The position numbers and the translations under genes are program-made. Positions 24,123 through 35,541 of a stretch of 64,000 nucleotides of DNA are shown one piece after another (position 1 is the stretch's first letter; each line of letters starts with the position of its first letter). The notes beneath the pieces were generated by a model. That model did no database searches. It was not told the origin of the DNA and saw only the letters and a list, made by a program, of their open reading frames with translations. The stretch spans positions 300,158 to 364,157 of the forward strand of contig VWYX01000407.1 in NCBI GenBank assembly GCA_013396525.1. Reading direction: 5' to 3'. This DNA is from Chaetorhynchus papuensis (Eukaryota > Chordata > Aves > Passeriformes > Rhipiduridae).

Positions 24123-24402
24123 ATTGAATCATAGAATTGTTAGGGATGGAAAAGTCTCCAAATCATCAAGTCTGCCCTTTGACCAAATACCACCATGCCC
24201 ACTAGACCATACCACAGAGTGTCACATCTATTCTTATTTTGAACTTCATTCACTTCCATGGAGGGTGAATCCATCATTTCTCTGGGGAGCCCATTCCAAT
24301 CCTCAACCTCTCTTTCAGTGATGAAATTTTTTCGACCCCGGTGCAACTTGAGTCCATTTACCCTTGTCCTGTCACTCTTTGCCAGGGAAAATAGGCTGAC
24401 CC
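24123..24402 (-). mobile_element. CR1 LINE 3' end, truncated
   Basis: Reverse-complement CR1 tail: 'attgaatcatagaattgtta', 'accaccatgcccactagacc', 'ctggggagcccattccaatc', 'ccggtgcaacttgagtcc', 'cccttgtcctgtcactcttt'. It resembles the subgroup with the 'ggtgcaacttgag' motif also seen at 15068-15080. It is truncated upstream. Confidence 0.9.
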
Positions 24403-24938
24403 TTTATGATCTCGTATTTCCTTATATTAAATTACACGTAAAATTGGACAACATCTCAGTGAATACCTGCTGGTACATTTGTCACCTGTTTTAGATTAAC
24501 TCCCTTCCAAAAGAGTAGGATCAATGGTGTGCACTGCGTTGAGGCCTGATGCTAGAATCCTGGCAGCCAATTCCACGTTCAAAAAAATGGGGAGGATGAA
24601 CTTTCATGATGGCAGTCTATGCAAGGAAGTCTCTTTTTCTGCAGTCCCCAGCTGTCAGAATGCCACTCACTAAAGGCACACAGCAGGAAATGTTGAAATT
24701 GTGTCCCCTAAACTGACAGATACTCACTTGAAACCTGAATATATTCTACTGTCAATCACACCATTTAAAAAATCTTTTTTCAAATCATAGTGCTGCTAAC
24801 TCACCTTTCCTGCAAGGTCACTCTCTATAAATAGTGAAGTATTTTAAGAATGCTATGTTTTTTATTGAGCAAAAAAAGGAAACATTTGCCATTTGCTTTG
24901 CATGGAACACAGAAATGCTGTTTGGTTCAAAGTTTTAC

Positions 24939-25080
24939 CTGGACTTAAACTCATGAGTCACACATGTCAAGGCTTTGCTAAATTTCTCCAGGGGCTGACT
25001 AGGAGGTTTTTTGGGCTGCAGATATTCTGGACCATTAGTAGAAATAGCTAGGGACTGATGAGAACTGCTAAGCTTGAAGG
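24939..25080 (-). other. candidate internal coding exon (minus strand), unknown gene
   Basis: On the minus strand a 142-bp segment is preceded by 'gacttgccctctgtctgcag' and followed by 'TCCAG|gtaaaa'. Only one frame is open: two bases, 46 codons, two bases. It begins FKLSSSHQSLAISTNGPEYL and continues QPKKPPSQPLEKFSKAL. It is polar and proline/lysine-containing, unlike the hydrophobic, low-complexity frames that AT-rich DNA gives by chance. The exon length and both splice sites are typical for a vertebrate internal exon. I do not recognise the protein. Its end phase fits the candidate at 19595-19661 on the same strand. Confidence 0.42.
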
Positions 25081-25506
25081 CTGCAGACAGAGGGCAAGTC
25101 AGCACAGAATTACTGCTTCTTTTGTGTAGGGTTTGAAACAGTCTGCTCCATCCCCAGTGCCTCCAGTCACTGGCTGTATGTACAGGCCTGAAGCTAACAA
25201 AGCATTTAAGCGTGTTGTCAGAGAAGGTTGAGACTGCACATAATTCACAGCTGATGACAGCATAAAAAGAAGTTACTTGCAGACTCAACCTGCAACGCTG
25301 ACAGTCTGAGCCAAGAGGGTCAGAGAGAGGATTACTTTAATCAGATTCAAGTTATTCACCTTTTCTCCTCTGCTGTTACTAAGCAGTGAAGTTGGTAGTC
25401 AGGTAAATCTCAAGGAGCATAAATGAGTCAGCAGTTCCATGTTAGGAAATGAATCTTTCTTACTAGCATTGCCATTTTCCTAGAGCTTTCTGTGGGATGT
25501 TATTAC

Positions 25507-25522
25507 TTTTTTTTTTTTTTTT
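25507..25522. repeat. poly(T) tract
   Basis: Sixteen consecutive T residues (A on the minus strand). No LINE body adjoins it. Confidence 0.9.
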
Positions 25523-27920
25523 AATAATACTCCAGAATCATCTAAGCAGAGAAACTAAGGGCTGTTTGCTCTGTCACAGGTAAGGTGAATGGAGGAAAAT
25601 ATCCCACACTAAGGGTCTGTGCTTTTGTCCAGCTGCTAGTAGAAAAATCCAAAGTTCCCCCCCAAACAATAAAAATTAAGATTGAAAATACCCCAGTAGT
25701 ACTGCATTTATGTTCCCTGCTCTACCCCAGATTTTCAAAATAATCCCAGCAAGTGACTGAGCCTAGATACTTTAAAGTATTCATAGGTATCCAATTCCTG
25801 GGAATTTCAGCAGGAGTAGTCTTTCACTGCTTTGTGTTTCTGGGATTTATCTTCTCTATACCTCACATCTTCATTTGGGAAATGGAATAAAGAGAATTGA
25901 GTTCCCACTGTGGCCTCCCCTTCCCAGCATGGCATTATGAGGCAGAACAGTGCAGAGCTAGTCAGCTGCTCCTCTGCAGCAGAGGAAACTTCCCTGGCCT
26001 CCGTCCCTTCCCTGCCTAACCTACCCTTCAACCAAAACACTTAAAGAACATGTCCAAGTACTTTTCTAAATCATAGCCTCTGGTACAAATTAGGAGGAGC
26101 AGCTTTCATTACCTTCTTCAGACTCCTGAGAAAAACAAGAGGCAATACCAAGATGAAATGACTCAAACGAGGAGATCACTAATCAATACCACACAGTCCT
26201 AGATTACTCCCATCTGGAATTAATACTCATGGCAACCATTTGAAAACAGAGAAGCTGTTGGTTGAGGAGGTTGAAGCAGTGGAAGGGAAAGAGGAGAGAG
26301 TATATTTCTATCTTTGAGATCATGCAATGCAGCAACACAGAAGATGTGGAAGCTTAATTTGCAAATAAAAAATAATAATGTGCCTGCAAGTAAACTGTAC
26401 ATTAATAAGCACTGCGCTTCTCTATAGCAGAACTTTGTGCTTTTAGTCACTGAGGTTTTTTCTACACTTGACAATGATATACAACTACTGGGTAAAACCC
26501 TTAAGTGCTGTTTTCTAAATCTATATTTATTTTGGAACAGATAATTTATCTTTTTGACAATATTAATCACCCAAAATATAATCTGTAAATTAAAAATTGT
26601 ATAATATTGTTACCCAGAAATACTCCATCCAGCTGAGAACATTTGTTTTCTGTGTTGCTTTTCTAGTAGAAAAAAAGTTATTATCTTATTAACTTAACTA
26701 TATCTGCATTAATTATGTAATAATTTTGCTGTAGTTTTCTCAGCTTCTATAAATTAAATAAAAAAGTTGACTCCTCGAGAACCTCTTCAGATTCTATGTT
26801 TCGAAGATTTATATATACTTCAAAGTGTTAGAATATACAGATATTTTAAAGTCTAAAATTCTTTACTAAGTTGGATAAAACAATCTAATATAAAGCACAT
26901 AGTTTAAAGCTCCTGAGTAGCTCTGCTAATTTGCATAGTCGTGGGCCACTTGCACACCAAGAGCCTGGTATGAGCTGTTTCAGTAATAAACCATAGATGA
27001 TGTTGTTATTTTGCACAGATTCTCCATTTTCTCCATTTCTTCCACCAAAGAAAATGTTCTGTATTTGGATCCAAGAAATGACCACCTGTTGCCCTAGCGC
27101 AGTCAGCCCTCACAGGTTCCTTCTGAGGCATCTGTAATTCTACGGCACCAAAATCCATGAAAATATCAATGGGAAAGGAAAAGAATCACTTAAATTTTCA
27201 AGCTCCTACCTTATCTCCAGAATCACCTGGTAGAAACCTTGAAAGATTTTCCTTTAAGCCTTTAAAAAAATAAAAAAGACAAGAGACAAAAAGGAAACAC
27301 ACCCCTTAAAAAAACTCCATGGTATTAACACTCTCCAAATCAGTTAGAATTTTATATGTAGCTGCACTGTAGAATTTGATGTCTTTGTAAACCTAATTGC
27401 AAATTAGATTACAGAGAGAAAGTATGATTCATTGTAATCCTCAGGCCTATTGAACTAGATAAATCCTGATTACTTTAAATTCTTTCCTTTTTTTTCATTT
27501 TAATAGTAATTTTTGGCTGACAGATATCAAAGCCCTCTGAAAATTTTGCAAAATAAGAATTATCTCTAGCTCATACAATATGTTATGCCTATAGGCTAAA
27601 AATTTTTATCAAGTGCCATGTAAGGTGACACACTCCATTTTTCTGTACTTTTAAAGTACCAGCCTCCCTTTTCAGATAATTTACTATCAATATGGACATA
27701 TCAATTCTCTATCACAAGGAATTGGTTAGCCCTGGAAAACATTTTTCACTAAGTCAGTTCTTTTTAATTTTTAACCCATTAGGACCGTCATTTGGAGTGC
27801 TTCTGTCAAATAAAATAGTATCTCTGCCTTTTAGATCCAGTTCAAAGACAAAGTAGGAGGCAAATCAATAAAATCCAGGTTTCATTTGTTTTTCTGTTGA
27901 GAAAGTGAGGTGGTACTTTT

Positions 27921-28030
27921 CATGTATATTCACATCTATATATGTTCACATGTATATGTATGTATTTCACATATATACATCACACATATATATATTACAT
28001 CTATATAACATATAGGTGTATTCACATATC
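27921..28030. repeat. degenerate TA/CA-rich microsatellite
   Basis: Interrupted 'tatatg', 'cacata' and 'atatat' units extend over about 110 bp. The plus-strand open frame running through it (27942-28127), rich in tyrosine, isoleucine and histidine, is a by-product of the repeat and not a gene. Confidence 0.85.
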
Positions 28031-31000
28031 CAGCTCCATGTCAAGCTTTTTCAAAGTTCAGTATCTGATTTTAAAAGATATTTTGACTTTGTTCCTGGTG
28101 TTTTGCCAACAACTGACAAATGCATGATCTTCATGTTCTGCAAGTTTTCTCCAGGTTCACAGAAGTCAACTGAATTTGTTCACCCATTTAGGCTGTGTCA
28201 GATTTCAGAGTTTGGTAAAAAAGCCTCTCTAAAAGATTTAAGTCTCTTTTTCCATTCAAGGTTTTGTCCTTTTGTAAAAGCTGAAAAAGAAGATATTCTC
28301 CATTGGAAGCCTAAATAGACTAATATTTGAATCCTTAGCAGGCCGTAAAACATGAATGGTGCTAATACCTTTCCATCACTACTCTTGTGCATTTTTGACA
28401 GAGCCTGCTGAATGGGACATTGAGGCCCTCTACCCAGTAATCCCAATATTATATTTTCATAGCATGCTCTACAGATGAGAAATTAAGCTCAGTAGTCTCT
28501 CTGAAGTTCACAGGATGTGTTTCAAAGAACTGAAAGCATATCTCAACCAGATTGTTGAGAAACAGTTTCAAAGCTACCTGTAGCTGTCAACTTTTCCCCT
28601 TTTAAAATAACTTCTTTCTCCATTTGTACAACAAACAAATAGTAAATGTCTATTTCATTAATTACCTACATTAGGCTTGATGAAATCAGTAATCATTTTA
28701 CTCTGGTTTTTCTGCCTCCTTTGGTCCATCTTTGTCCAACCTAAGGTTCACCTCTTTCTCACTGTATGCCTTTGGTCTGTACTCAAGAATTTTATTTTGA
28801 TGTGAGACTCAAGGTGATTGAATTGTATCAAATCATTATTTTGTTATATTTGCTCTCCATGAGAGACTACATTATTAATCACATGACTGAATTCTGCAAA
28901 TCAGCAGTTCTCAAAATAAGACCTTATGAGATCAGAAGTAGTTTATGTATGCTTCATTTTATAAAGTATACCCACAAACTCTTTTTGTTGCACGAGGCTG
29001 GTTTTTTAGCAGGTATGTGTTAGACAATTGGGTTCTGAATACGGGTCGATCAAAAGTCTTCCCCAAAAATCTCCCAGTAAATTCAATATCAGTTTTACAT
29101 GGAGACATCATAACTACCCAGAACACCAGACAATCTAAACAGCATTATAAAATGTGACTTTCTTTTTTCCTCAGATGTTAAAGATTTCCTACTTAATTTG
29201 GACCAATAGAAAAAAGAAATCTAACCACTGTAATGAAAAACAGTACCTGTGCATATATTTGTCCCATCTTCTGTCAATATTTTTAAGTGAGACAGATTTT
29301 TGCATATATACATATATATATATAAGCACATTTAAAAATGAGGTGTCTAGTGCACTGTGGTTTCATTTCACAGCTCAGCTAAATTGCAGAAAAGAAAATT
29401 TCCTACTTGCAACTACCTAGTCAGTGTGAAAAGCTTTTAGTTACCCTTGTAGTTACAGAAGATCATACTACAAGAAGTTCTTCTTGAATGCTCCAGAGAT
29501 GTGTGTCCATAATTCAATATGGTCACAGAACTGTGAAATTATCATGTAGGGAAGATTCATATAGAGGCAATCTATGGCAAATGTAGTCACAACTTCCTTG
29601 AACATGAAATGCCAGGAAATGTCAGGAAAAACAAACAGAATAAGCCCTTGTGCACTTGAGCATCTCATGACTGGATTTTCAGAAAACTGTTTCATTTGGT
29701 TTGTTATTGTCAGAGTATTTTCAGTACTGTGTCAATAATAGCTGTCATGAGAAGGTGTTCCAAAATACAGTTTTTCAGAACTTTCAAAATCAGTACTTAC
29801 AGGAAAGAATTCTCTTTCTTTCCAAGATTTTAACAGAGAGAAGAATAACAGCTAAGTACAGAAAAATAAAATCTGTCTGCAGCTACCAGTGGGCAGCTTG
29901 ACATAGTTTTGTGAAAGAAGGGCACAGACCTGCCTTGGCCCCCGTGGATATAAAGGGGAGTAAAAGTCAGCTAAAAGACAGTTATATGGAATAAAATTTC
30001 AGCAACAGTCCTTACTCCCTACTGGCTCTGTGTATGGTAGGGAGCAAGACACTTTGGGAAAAAAAGATAGATTGGATAAAATCATCAGTTCTCCCTGTAA
30101 ATCAAGAGTCAGGGAGAATGAGTAAACATATGTTCTCTGGTCTGCTGCTCAGATGGATTTCAAAGTCTTACACTAGGCCTTAAAGCTGCATGAATGTGAC
30201 AAGGTAGTCCCACCTGAGGGCAGGAATAATATGTGAGGTAAATACAGTGATTATTTGGATTTTGAGAAGCTCATGTGTTTTTTAATTGGACACTTCCACA
30301 GACCATTCAGCCACCTAACAAAAAGAAATTAAGCTCCTAAGTATCTCTGATGCTGTACACACAGAGTAGGCATTAATAAATGCAGTGGCATATTAATAAA
30401 TGAAGTGTCACTCTGCTTACAAGGAGTGGCTCCTGTATAAATTAAATGGGATGTGCTTGATCAGAGGTAAGTAAATGAAAGAGCAATGTCTAGGGCACAT
30501 TAAAATGAGTTAGAGAGATGAGAAGAAGACATGAATCTGAGATAACCATGTCTCCTTGGTTACATGGAATGTGGATGAGAGCAAGGAACAGCCAGTTAGA
30601 TAGAATGTCTAATTTGGGATTGATTTTAATAACGTGCAAGCTTCCTCTTTCATGTGAAGATTCTGACCTGTGTAGGGTTTGTTAGAAGTTGTTATTTGTT
30701 AACTCTATATTGTTAACGGATTTAGAAAGTTGTATCTAAGATAAATAAATAATTTGTAACTTTGGATATAGTGAAACACGGGACTGGATTTTCCGGAGCT
30801 TCAAATTAGTAAAACTTTCTTTTGAATTCGCAGCTACCAGCAAAATTTGTAGCTTAGCTGTTATGAAAAGTCTGGAGAAATAGGCAGGTGTTTACTCTTA
30901 ATTGAATTCCACTTTGAATTATAGATTTTTTTCATGCCAGATGATTAAACTGGACTGATTTCCACTGCTGGGGTCTGCATAATACTACCAATTTACCTTT

Positions 31001-32592
31001 CCAATTAAGCCATATTTTTTTCTTTGTTGGACTAAATTAAACATTCTGTAGACCTGTCAAAATAATCACTGTGATCAGCCGATGGCAGAAATTTAGTTCA
31101 GGATTTTCTTGTAGACTGGTCATCTGGAGACCAAGTAACACCTCTGACACGTTATATAGATTTACACTGTGGAGGAAGTGTTTCATCCAATATATTTGAT
31201 TTTGTGGATCCTACTTAAAAACTGTACAGTTTGTCATGTACGTTTTTCTTTTACCCTTTCCTTCTGCTGGCTCTAACTTACAACAACAAATTTTATCAAG
31301 GTGTCAGTTCATAATAGACCTGATTTTTACCCTTGTAAATATTTTGGTCACCAAAACTCCAGTTTGATTCCAAGCTCTTCCATTCACACATTTGATAGAA
31401 CATAATTTGAAATCTGATTGGACAAAGCGAGGAAAGAAATCCCTTTATTCCAATTGTTTCGAAAGCCTAAATTATGGGAGACACTGCAATGCTGGGAAAA
31501 TCCCTTCCTCTACTGAAAAGTTCTTGAAACCCAGGACTGGTTTCAGCTACAAAGCTGAGCAGGTAATAAGACATCATGGGACATATCTAACACAAATGAA
31601 AAAATGTCAGACTCCTCTACCTGCTAGTAAATCCTTTGATTTTTGAATTGTCATTTCTCATGAGAGTCATTTTTCCAGTATACTGGGTTGACAAATGGGG
31701 CAAGAGGTCAGAGATATGCTCTGTGTTGTTTTGCTGATGCTGTCTTGAATTTCAATATAAAAAAATAAATATTTTCTCAAGGTGATAGTCAGTGAAATAT
31801 CTTAACACTCCAGGCTCAGGAGAAATATCTTTCTTAACTCACTCTGTTCTCACAGATTGTCCTTTGCTACATTCCCTTCTGTGTAGTGTTAATTAAGTTT
31901 TAAAAATATTTAAAATTAATTGTAGAATAACAAAGTCATTTTTTCATAGAGATTTGATCAAAAGTAACCCAAATTGGCATGAAAAAATATGTTGAAAGGC
32001 ATACCAAAGTTTCTCAGTGCTGTACACTGATTCAGGGAAGCATGACACAAAACAAAAAGATATCCACAACAGCCACATTTTGTTATGTCTCATTGTATGG
32101 TCTAGCCACACATTGAGGAGCAAGGATATATAATAGTGGTAGACAAGTACAAGACAGTGCACAGATATCCCAGCTCCTGGGCAGAAAGATTGGGAAGCAA
32201 TTTTTCTTAGGTGATAGTAGAGCACAAATGCCAGTCATGTAACCACAGAATCATTTGCCAAATCCACAAGACCCAACAGATCTGCACTCATCTCTTTGTC
32301 ACTGCTTAAAAATTATGAGGTTTTTTCAGCTGCAGTGTCTGTGTGCGATTTGTCAAGGTGTTTTTTTAAGGCATGGCTGAAAGTCAGTCTCCACAAATCC
32401 ATTATCACATCAAAGTGACTGATTGCTGTCAAGCTGGCCTGAGTCAAGAGTCAGCAATGAGCTGTGTTTATTTATCATGACAAGGGGTGTGTGTAAGATG
32501 TGAGGCACCAGCATACATGGAATGTAAACTCAAAAGAGTGTATTGGCTTCAAACTGTGACAAACGTTTTGCCAATTAAGAAAACGCACTTAC

Positions 32593-32735
32593 CCCTCCAC
32601 AGGCCAGTGACTTGATAATTGAATCAGTCATGGAGACATTCAAAAGGGTCTTTAGTAATTGCAGAAAGAGATAATATACGATAGCCAGAAAACAGGAATA
32701 TCCTATTACTTTCTGCAGATCTTGAGGAGCAAACC
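32593..32735 (-). other. candidate internal coding exon (minus strand), hydrophobic, unknown gene
   Basis: On the minus strand 143 bp lie between the acceptor 'cctcccttttcttgacag' and the consensus donor 'GGAGGG|gtaagt'. One frame is open from end to end: two bases, then 47 codons, ending in phase 0. It reads FAPQDLQKVIGYSCFLAIVY followed by a leucine-rich stretch (YLFLQLLKTLLN), so it could form a membrane helix or amphipathic helical repeats. The splice signals are the best on the minus strand. Its start phase fits the candidate at 35467-35541. The product is not identified. Confidence 0.42.
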
Positions 32736-33767
32736 CTGTCAAGAAAAGGGAGGAGAGACCTGCTGGTTTAGATCTTGGCACAACTAGATGTAACATTACT
32801 CTTCTGCATGTTCCATCTAAGTATATTGTAACTATAATGTCCATATTTGGAATTTGTGGCCAACTTTCATTGTCTGGTTACCTTAATCCAGCTTGTGCTG
32901 AAGACGGTGTCAAGGTCCCAGCAACATGACAGTGTCCATTCTGGCAGCTCAGTGATCCTCGTATCAGGACACGGGACAGGATGGCAGTGCTGTAGTGCAT
33001 TCCAACAGATCCAGCAGGCAGCTCCTCCATGTACCTGGTGGATCAGGGAGATAATAAACATGGAGTTTTATGCGGTAGAAGTGACCTGTGGCACTTCTGG
33101 AGTCAACCTGGTGAACACAGAATTAGCAATAGGACAGTGGTCCAAGTGTCCTTGAATCCCAGCCACCCCAGCGAGTTCATTTCCCTGGGAAAGTGTGTGA
33201 AACAGCTGCTTTATAAATTAAAGCAGTAGAAGATTTTTAACAGTGATAATACTTCTAAGTACTACCATTTTAGAGTTAGATGTCCTTTCAGAAAGTGTTT
33301 TAAGAGTGTGCTGGACAATTTCTCCTTGAATTCCTCTCCTTTTAGATCAGTATTAATCCAGGTGTTTTAGAACTGTACACCCACTATTACCCATCACTTA
33401 TGAAAGTCTAAACTACAGAGCTAAATCTTCAGCAGCTGCCTATAAGCAAATGGATTAAGACAGAAGTTGGTAGGTAAGGATTGTGCTGTGCACAAAGGAA
33501 CTGAAACATCAGACAAGAAGTGCTATGAGACATAGCTCCCTCTACTGCAGAAAGGCAAGTGATGTAAGAAACCCTTGGGATCCATCCACACTGTTAAGTA
33601 CAGATTGAAAGTATGATTTTTCATTTCCTTGTTTTGAAACTCCCATCATCTTAGTTGCTTCACACACAATAACTTTGGAGATTATAACCTAAGAATTGTC
33701 ACAGAAAAAAAAGTCATGCAGCAAAGCCATGTGCTTATATTACAAGCCTGACTCTCATCAATTAATA

Positions 33768-33819
33768 CTTATATATGCATGCATATGTGCATATCTATGT
33801 GTGTGTGTGAGAGAGAAGG
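33768..33819. repeat. ATATGC/TG microsatellite
   Basis: Alternating purine-pyrimidine sequence: 'atatatgcatgcatatgtgc', then 'tgtgtgtgtgagagaga'. Such tracts can be length-polymorphic. No other function is visible. Confidence 0.85.
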
Positions 33820-34614
33820 TATTAAAATTATGAATGGACTATAGTTTTAAGTACCCTACTTTAAAATAAAATCTCATCCTTTAAAATACTTCACATAGTA
33901 TAATATAGAAGTATGCATATATATGTTTTATTCTGTTCCTCTGGTTAGTATTGCTCTTGAATTATGCAATCTGAAATTAGAGGACTGAGTCTCTTGAGTG
34001 ATCAAAGAGGGTGAAAAGGCGGTTGCTTATTTATTTTCTACATCAAACAGAGCTTTGCTTTTCTAAAAATGAGCCAGATTAATTTCAGCTATTTATTCTC
34101 CCTGTGAAAGCTGCTAACCACTTCTTTTACTATTTAAGTGGGAACTGCTTGCCAATTTCATTTACACTCATCGGTAATGGTAGTGAACTCTCCATTCATT
34201 GAAATAGCCTCATTGCATTAGCCTGTCTTCTGTTTTACATGGTTCTGCTCTTTCAAATATTTGTGTATCAAAAGGAATTTTCTTTCACTTCATACCTGAA
34301 CCTCCTGTAAATGTAATTTTTTGTTGGTGGCATCATAATTACCCTCACAAGGGGAAAGTTTTCACAAAGGGTTAGGGTCTTCACATAAATAAAACCATGA
34401 TTTGGGTATGCACAAGGAAAGAGCATCCATTTGCAATCACCCATCTTCGCTAATTAGCCAGTTAAAGGAAAACCAACCCTTAAATAAATGATAGATCCAA
34501 ATGTTATTGAAACTTGACTGTGTTCATAAGTTCACTTCGAAAATATTCATCTTGATGTCAAAATGATAACGATACCAAGAAATTATTTTCAGTAGCTACA
34601 CCACAGATATTGTG

Positions 34615-34641
34615 TTTTCTTTTCTTTCTCTTTCTTTTTTC

Positions 34642-34673
<32 letters not shown>

Positions 34674-34750
34674 TTCTTTCTTTCTTTCTCTTTCTTTCTT
34701 TTCTTTCTTTCTTTTCTTTCTTTCTTTCTCTGTGTCCTTCTCTTTTTTTT
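34615..34750. repeat. (CTTT)n / (TTTC)n tetranucleotide microsatellite
   Basis: About 135 bp of nearly pure pyrimidine made of 'cttt' units with a few 'tctc' interruptions. The reverse strand is all-purine (GAAA)n, a mirror-repeat type able to form triplex DNA in vitro. The Ser/Phe-rich open frame from 34612 is produced by the repeat. Confidence 0.95.
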
Positions 34751-35466
34751 CAAGAATAAGCCCAGAATTTGAATTTTGGATGGTTATCTACAGACCACCA
34801 ACAGGAGAACACAAGCATTCAGAGGGTCAAATAAGAGCAGTGATTTTTCTGTGACTGTAGGGATAAGACTTTTATTTAGTTCCTGTGACAAAAGTTGTAG
34901 CAATAAAGATTGATTGAAGACACTGATGTTATTGGAACACGACTTCAGCTAGAATAAATCAAAGCAGCTGAACTGAGGACCTAGTCCTTTATTTCAAAAA
35001 GTCTTTGTTCATTTTCTGTACCTTTGGTCTGCTGCCACGTACACTTAAGATTGCACTGATAATGGTTTAAGTTCAGCCAAACAGCTACACAATAGCAAAG
35101 CACAACAGGTGACATAGAAGAGGCAAACAACAATATCTGAGGAGTTCATGTGTGTGTCTGCCAAGTATGAATTTACCTATAAAATAACAGCCATAGTTGC
35201 TATCAGGATGTTACGTGATTGCAAGCATGGGATGATGTGCATGCTCAATCATAGTGTGCAGGAACACAAAAGTGGCAGTTTTCCTAAAACCCACTCCTAG
35301 TTGCTTTAATAAGAGCTTGCAGAATTACCTCAGAGGAATATGGACAGCAGCGTAAAACACATTGTAGTGCACATGGGGTTTATGGATGCTACTTTTCCCC
35401 TTTGCTCTGGGCACATCCTCGTCTGCTGGCAACCACAACACATTAATGGTAACACAAACATCTTAC

Positions 35467-35541
35467 GTGCAGTGACATTGTAAATAGAAGTCATTGTTTT
35501 GCTAAGTTGAAAATGCTTAGATACCACAGAGAGTCTACAAA
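35467..35541 (-). other. candidate small internal exon (minus strand), unknown gene
   Basis: On the minus strand 75 bp lie between 'gatatgaaaatctcttcag' and 'ACTGCAC|gtaaga'. The open frame is two bases, 24 codons, one base, reading CRLSVVSKHFQLSKTMTSIY and then NVTA. The single base left at its end plus the two starting bases of 32593-32735 make a complete arginine codon, so the two candidates can be spliced in frame. The acceptor is weaker than those of the other candidates. Confidence 0.27.

Noticed and set aside
27214..27255. Minus-strand micro-exon ending at 'GATAAG|gtagga'
   Set aside because: The acceptor is ambiguous, the segment is about 42 bp long, and the end phase does not lead into the 24939 candidate.
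27942..28127. Tyrosine/isoleucine-rich plus-strand frame
   Set aside because: It is produced by the TA/CA microsatellite.
28198..28291. Minus-strand segment after 'atatcttctttttcag', considered as an exon
   Set aside because: Its frames reach a stop before any usable donor, and its phase does not fit the neighbouring candidates.
29179..29212. Plus-strand terminal exon after 'ctttcttttttcctcag'
   Set aside because: The acceptor is good, but only eleven codons precede the stop, there is no partner exon, and chance is likely.
34612..34854. Ser/Phe-rich plus-strand frame
   Set aside because: It is produced by the CTTT microsatellite.
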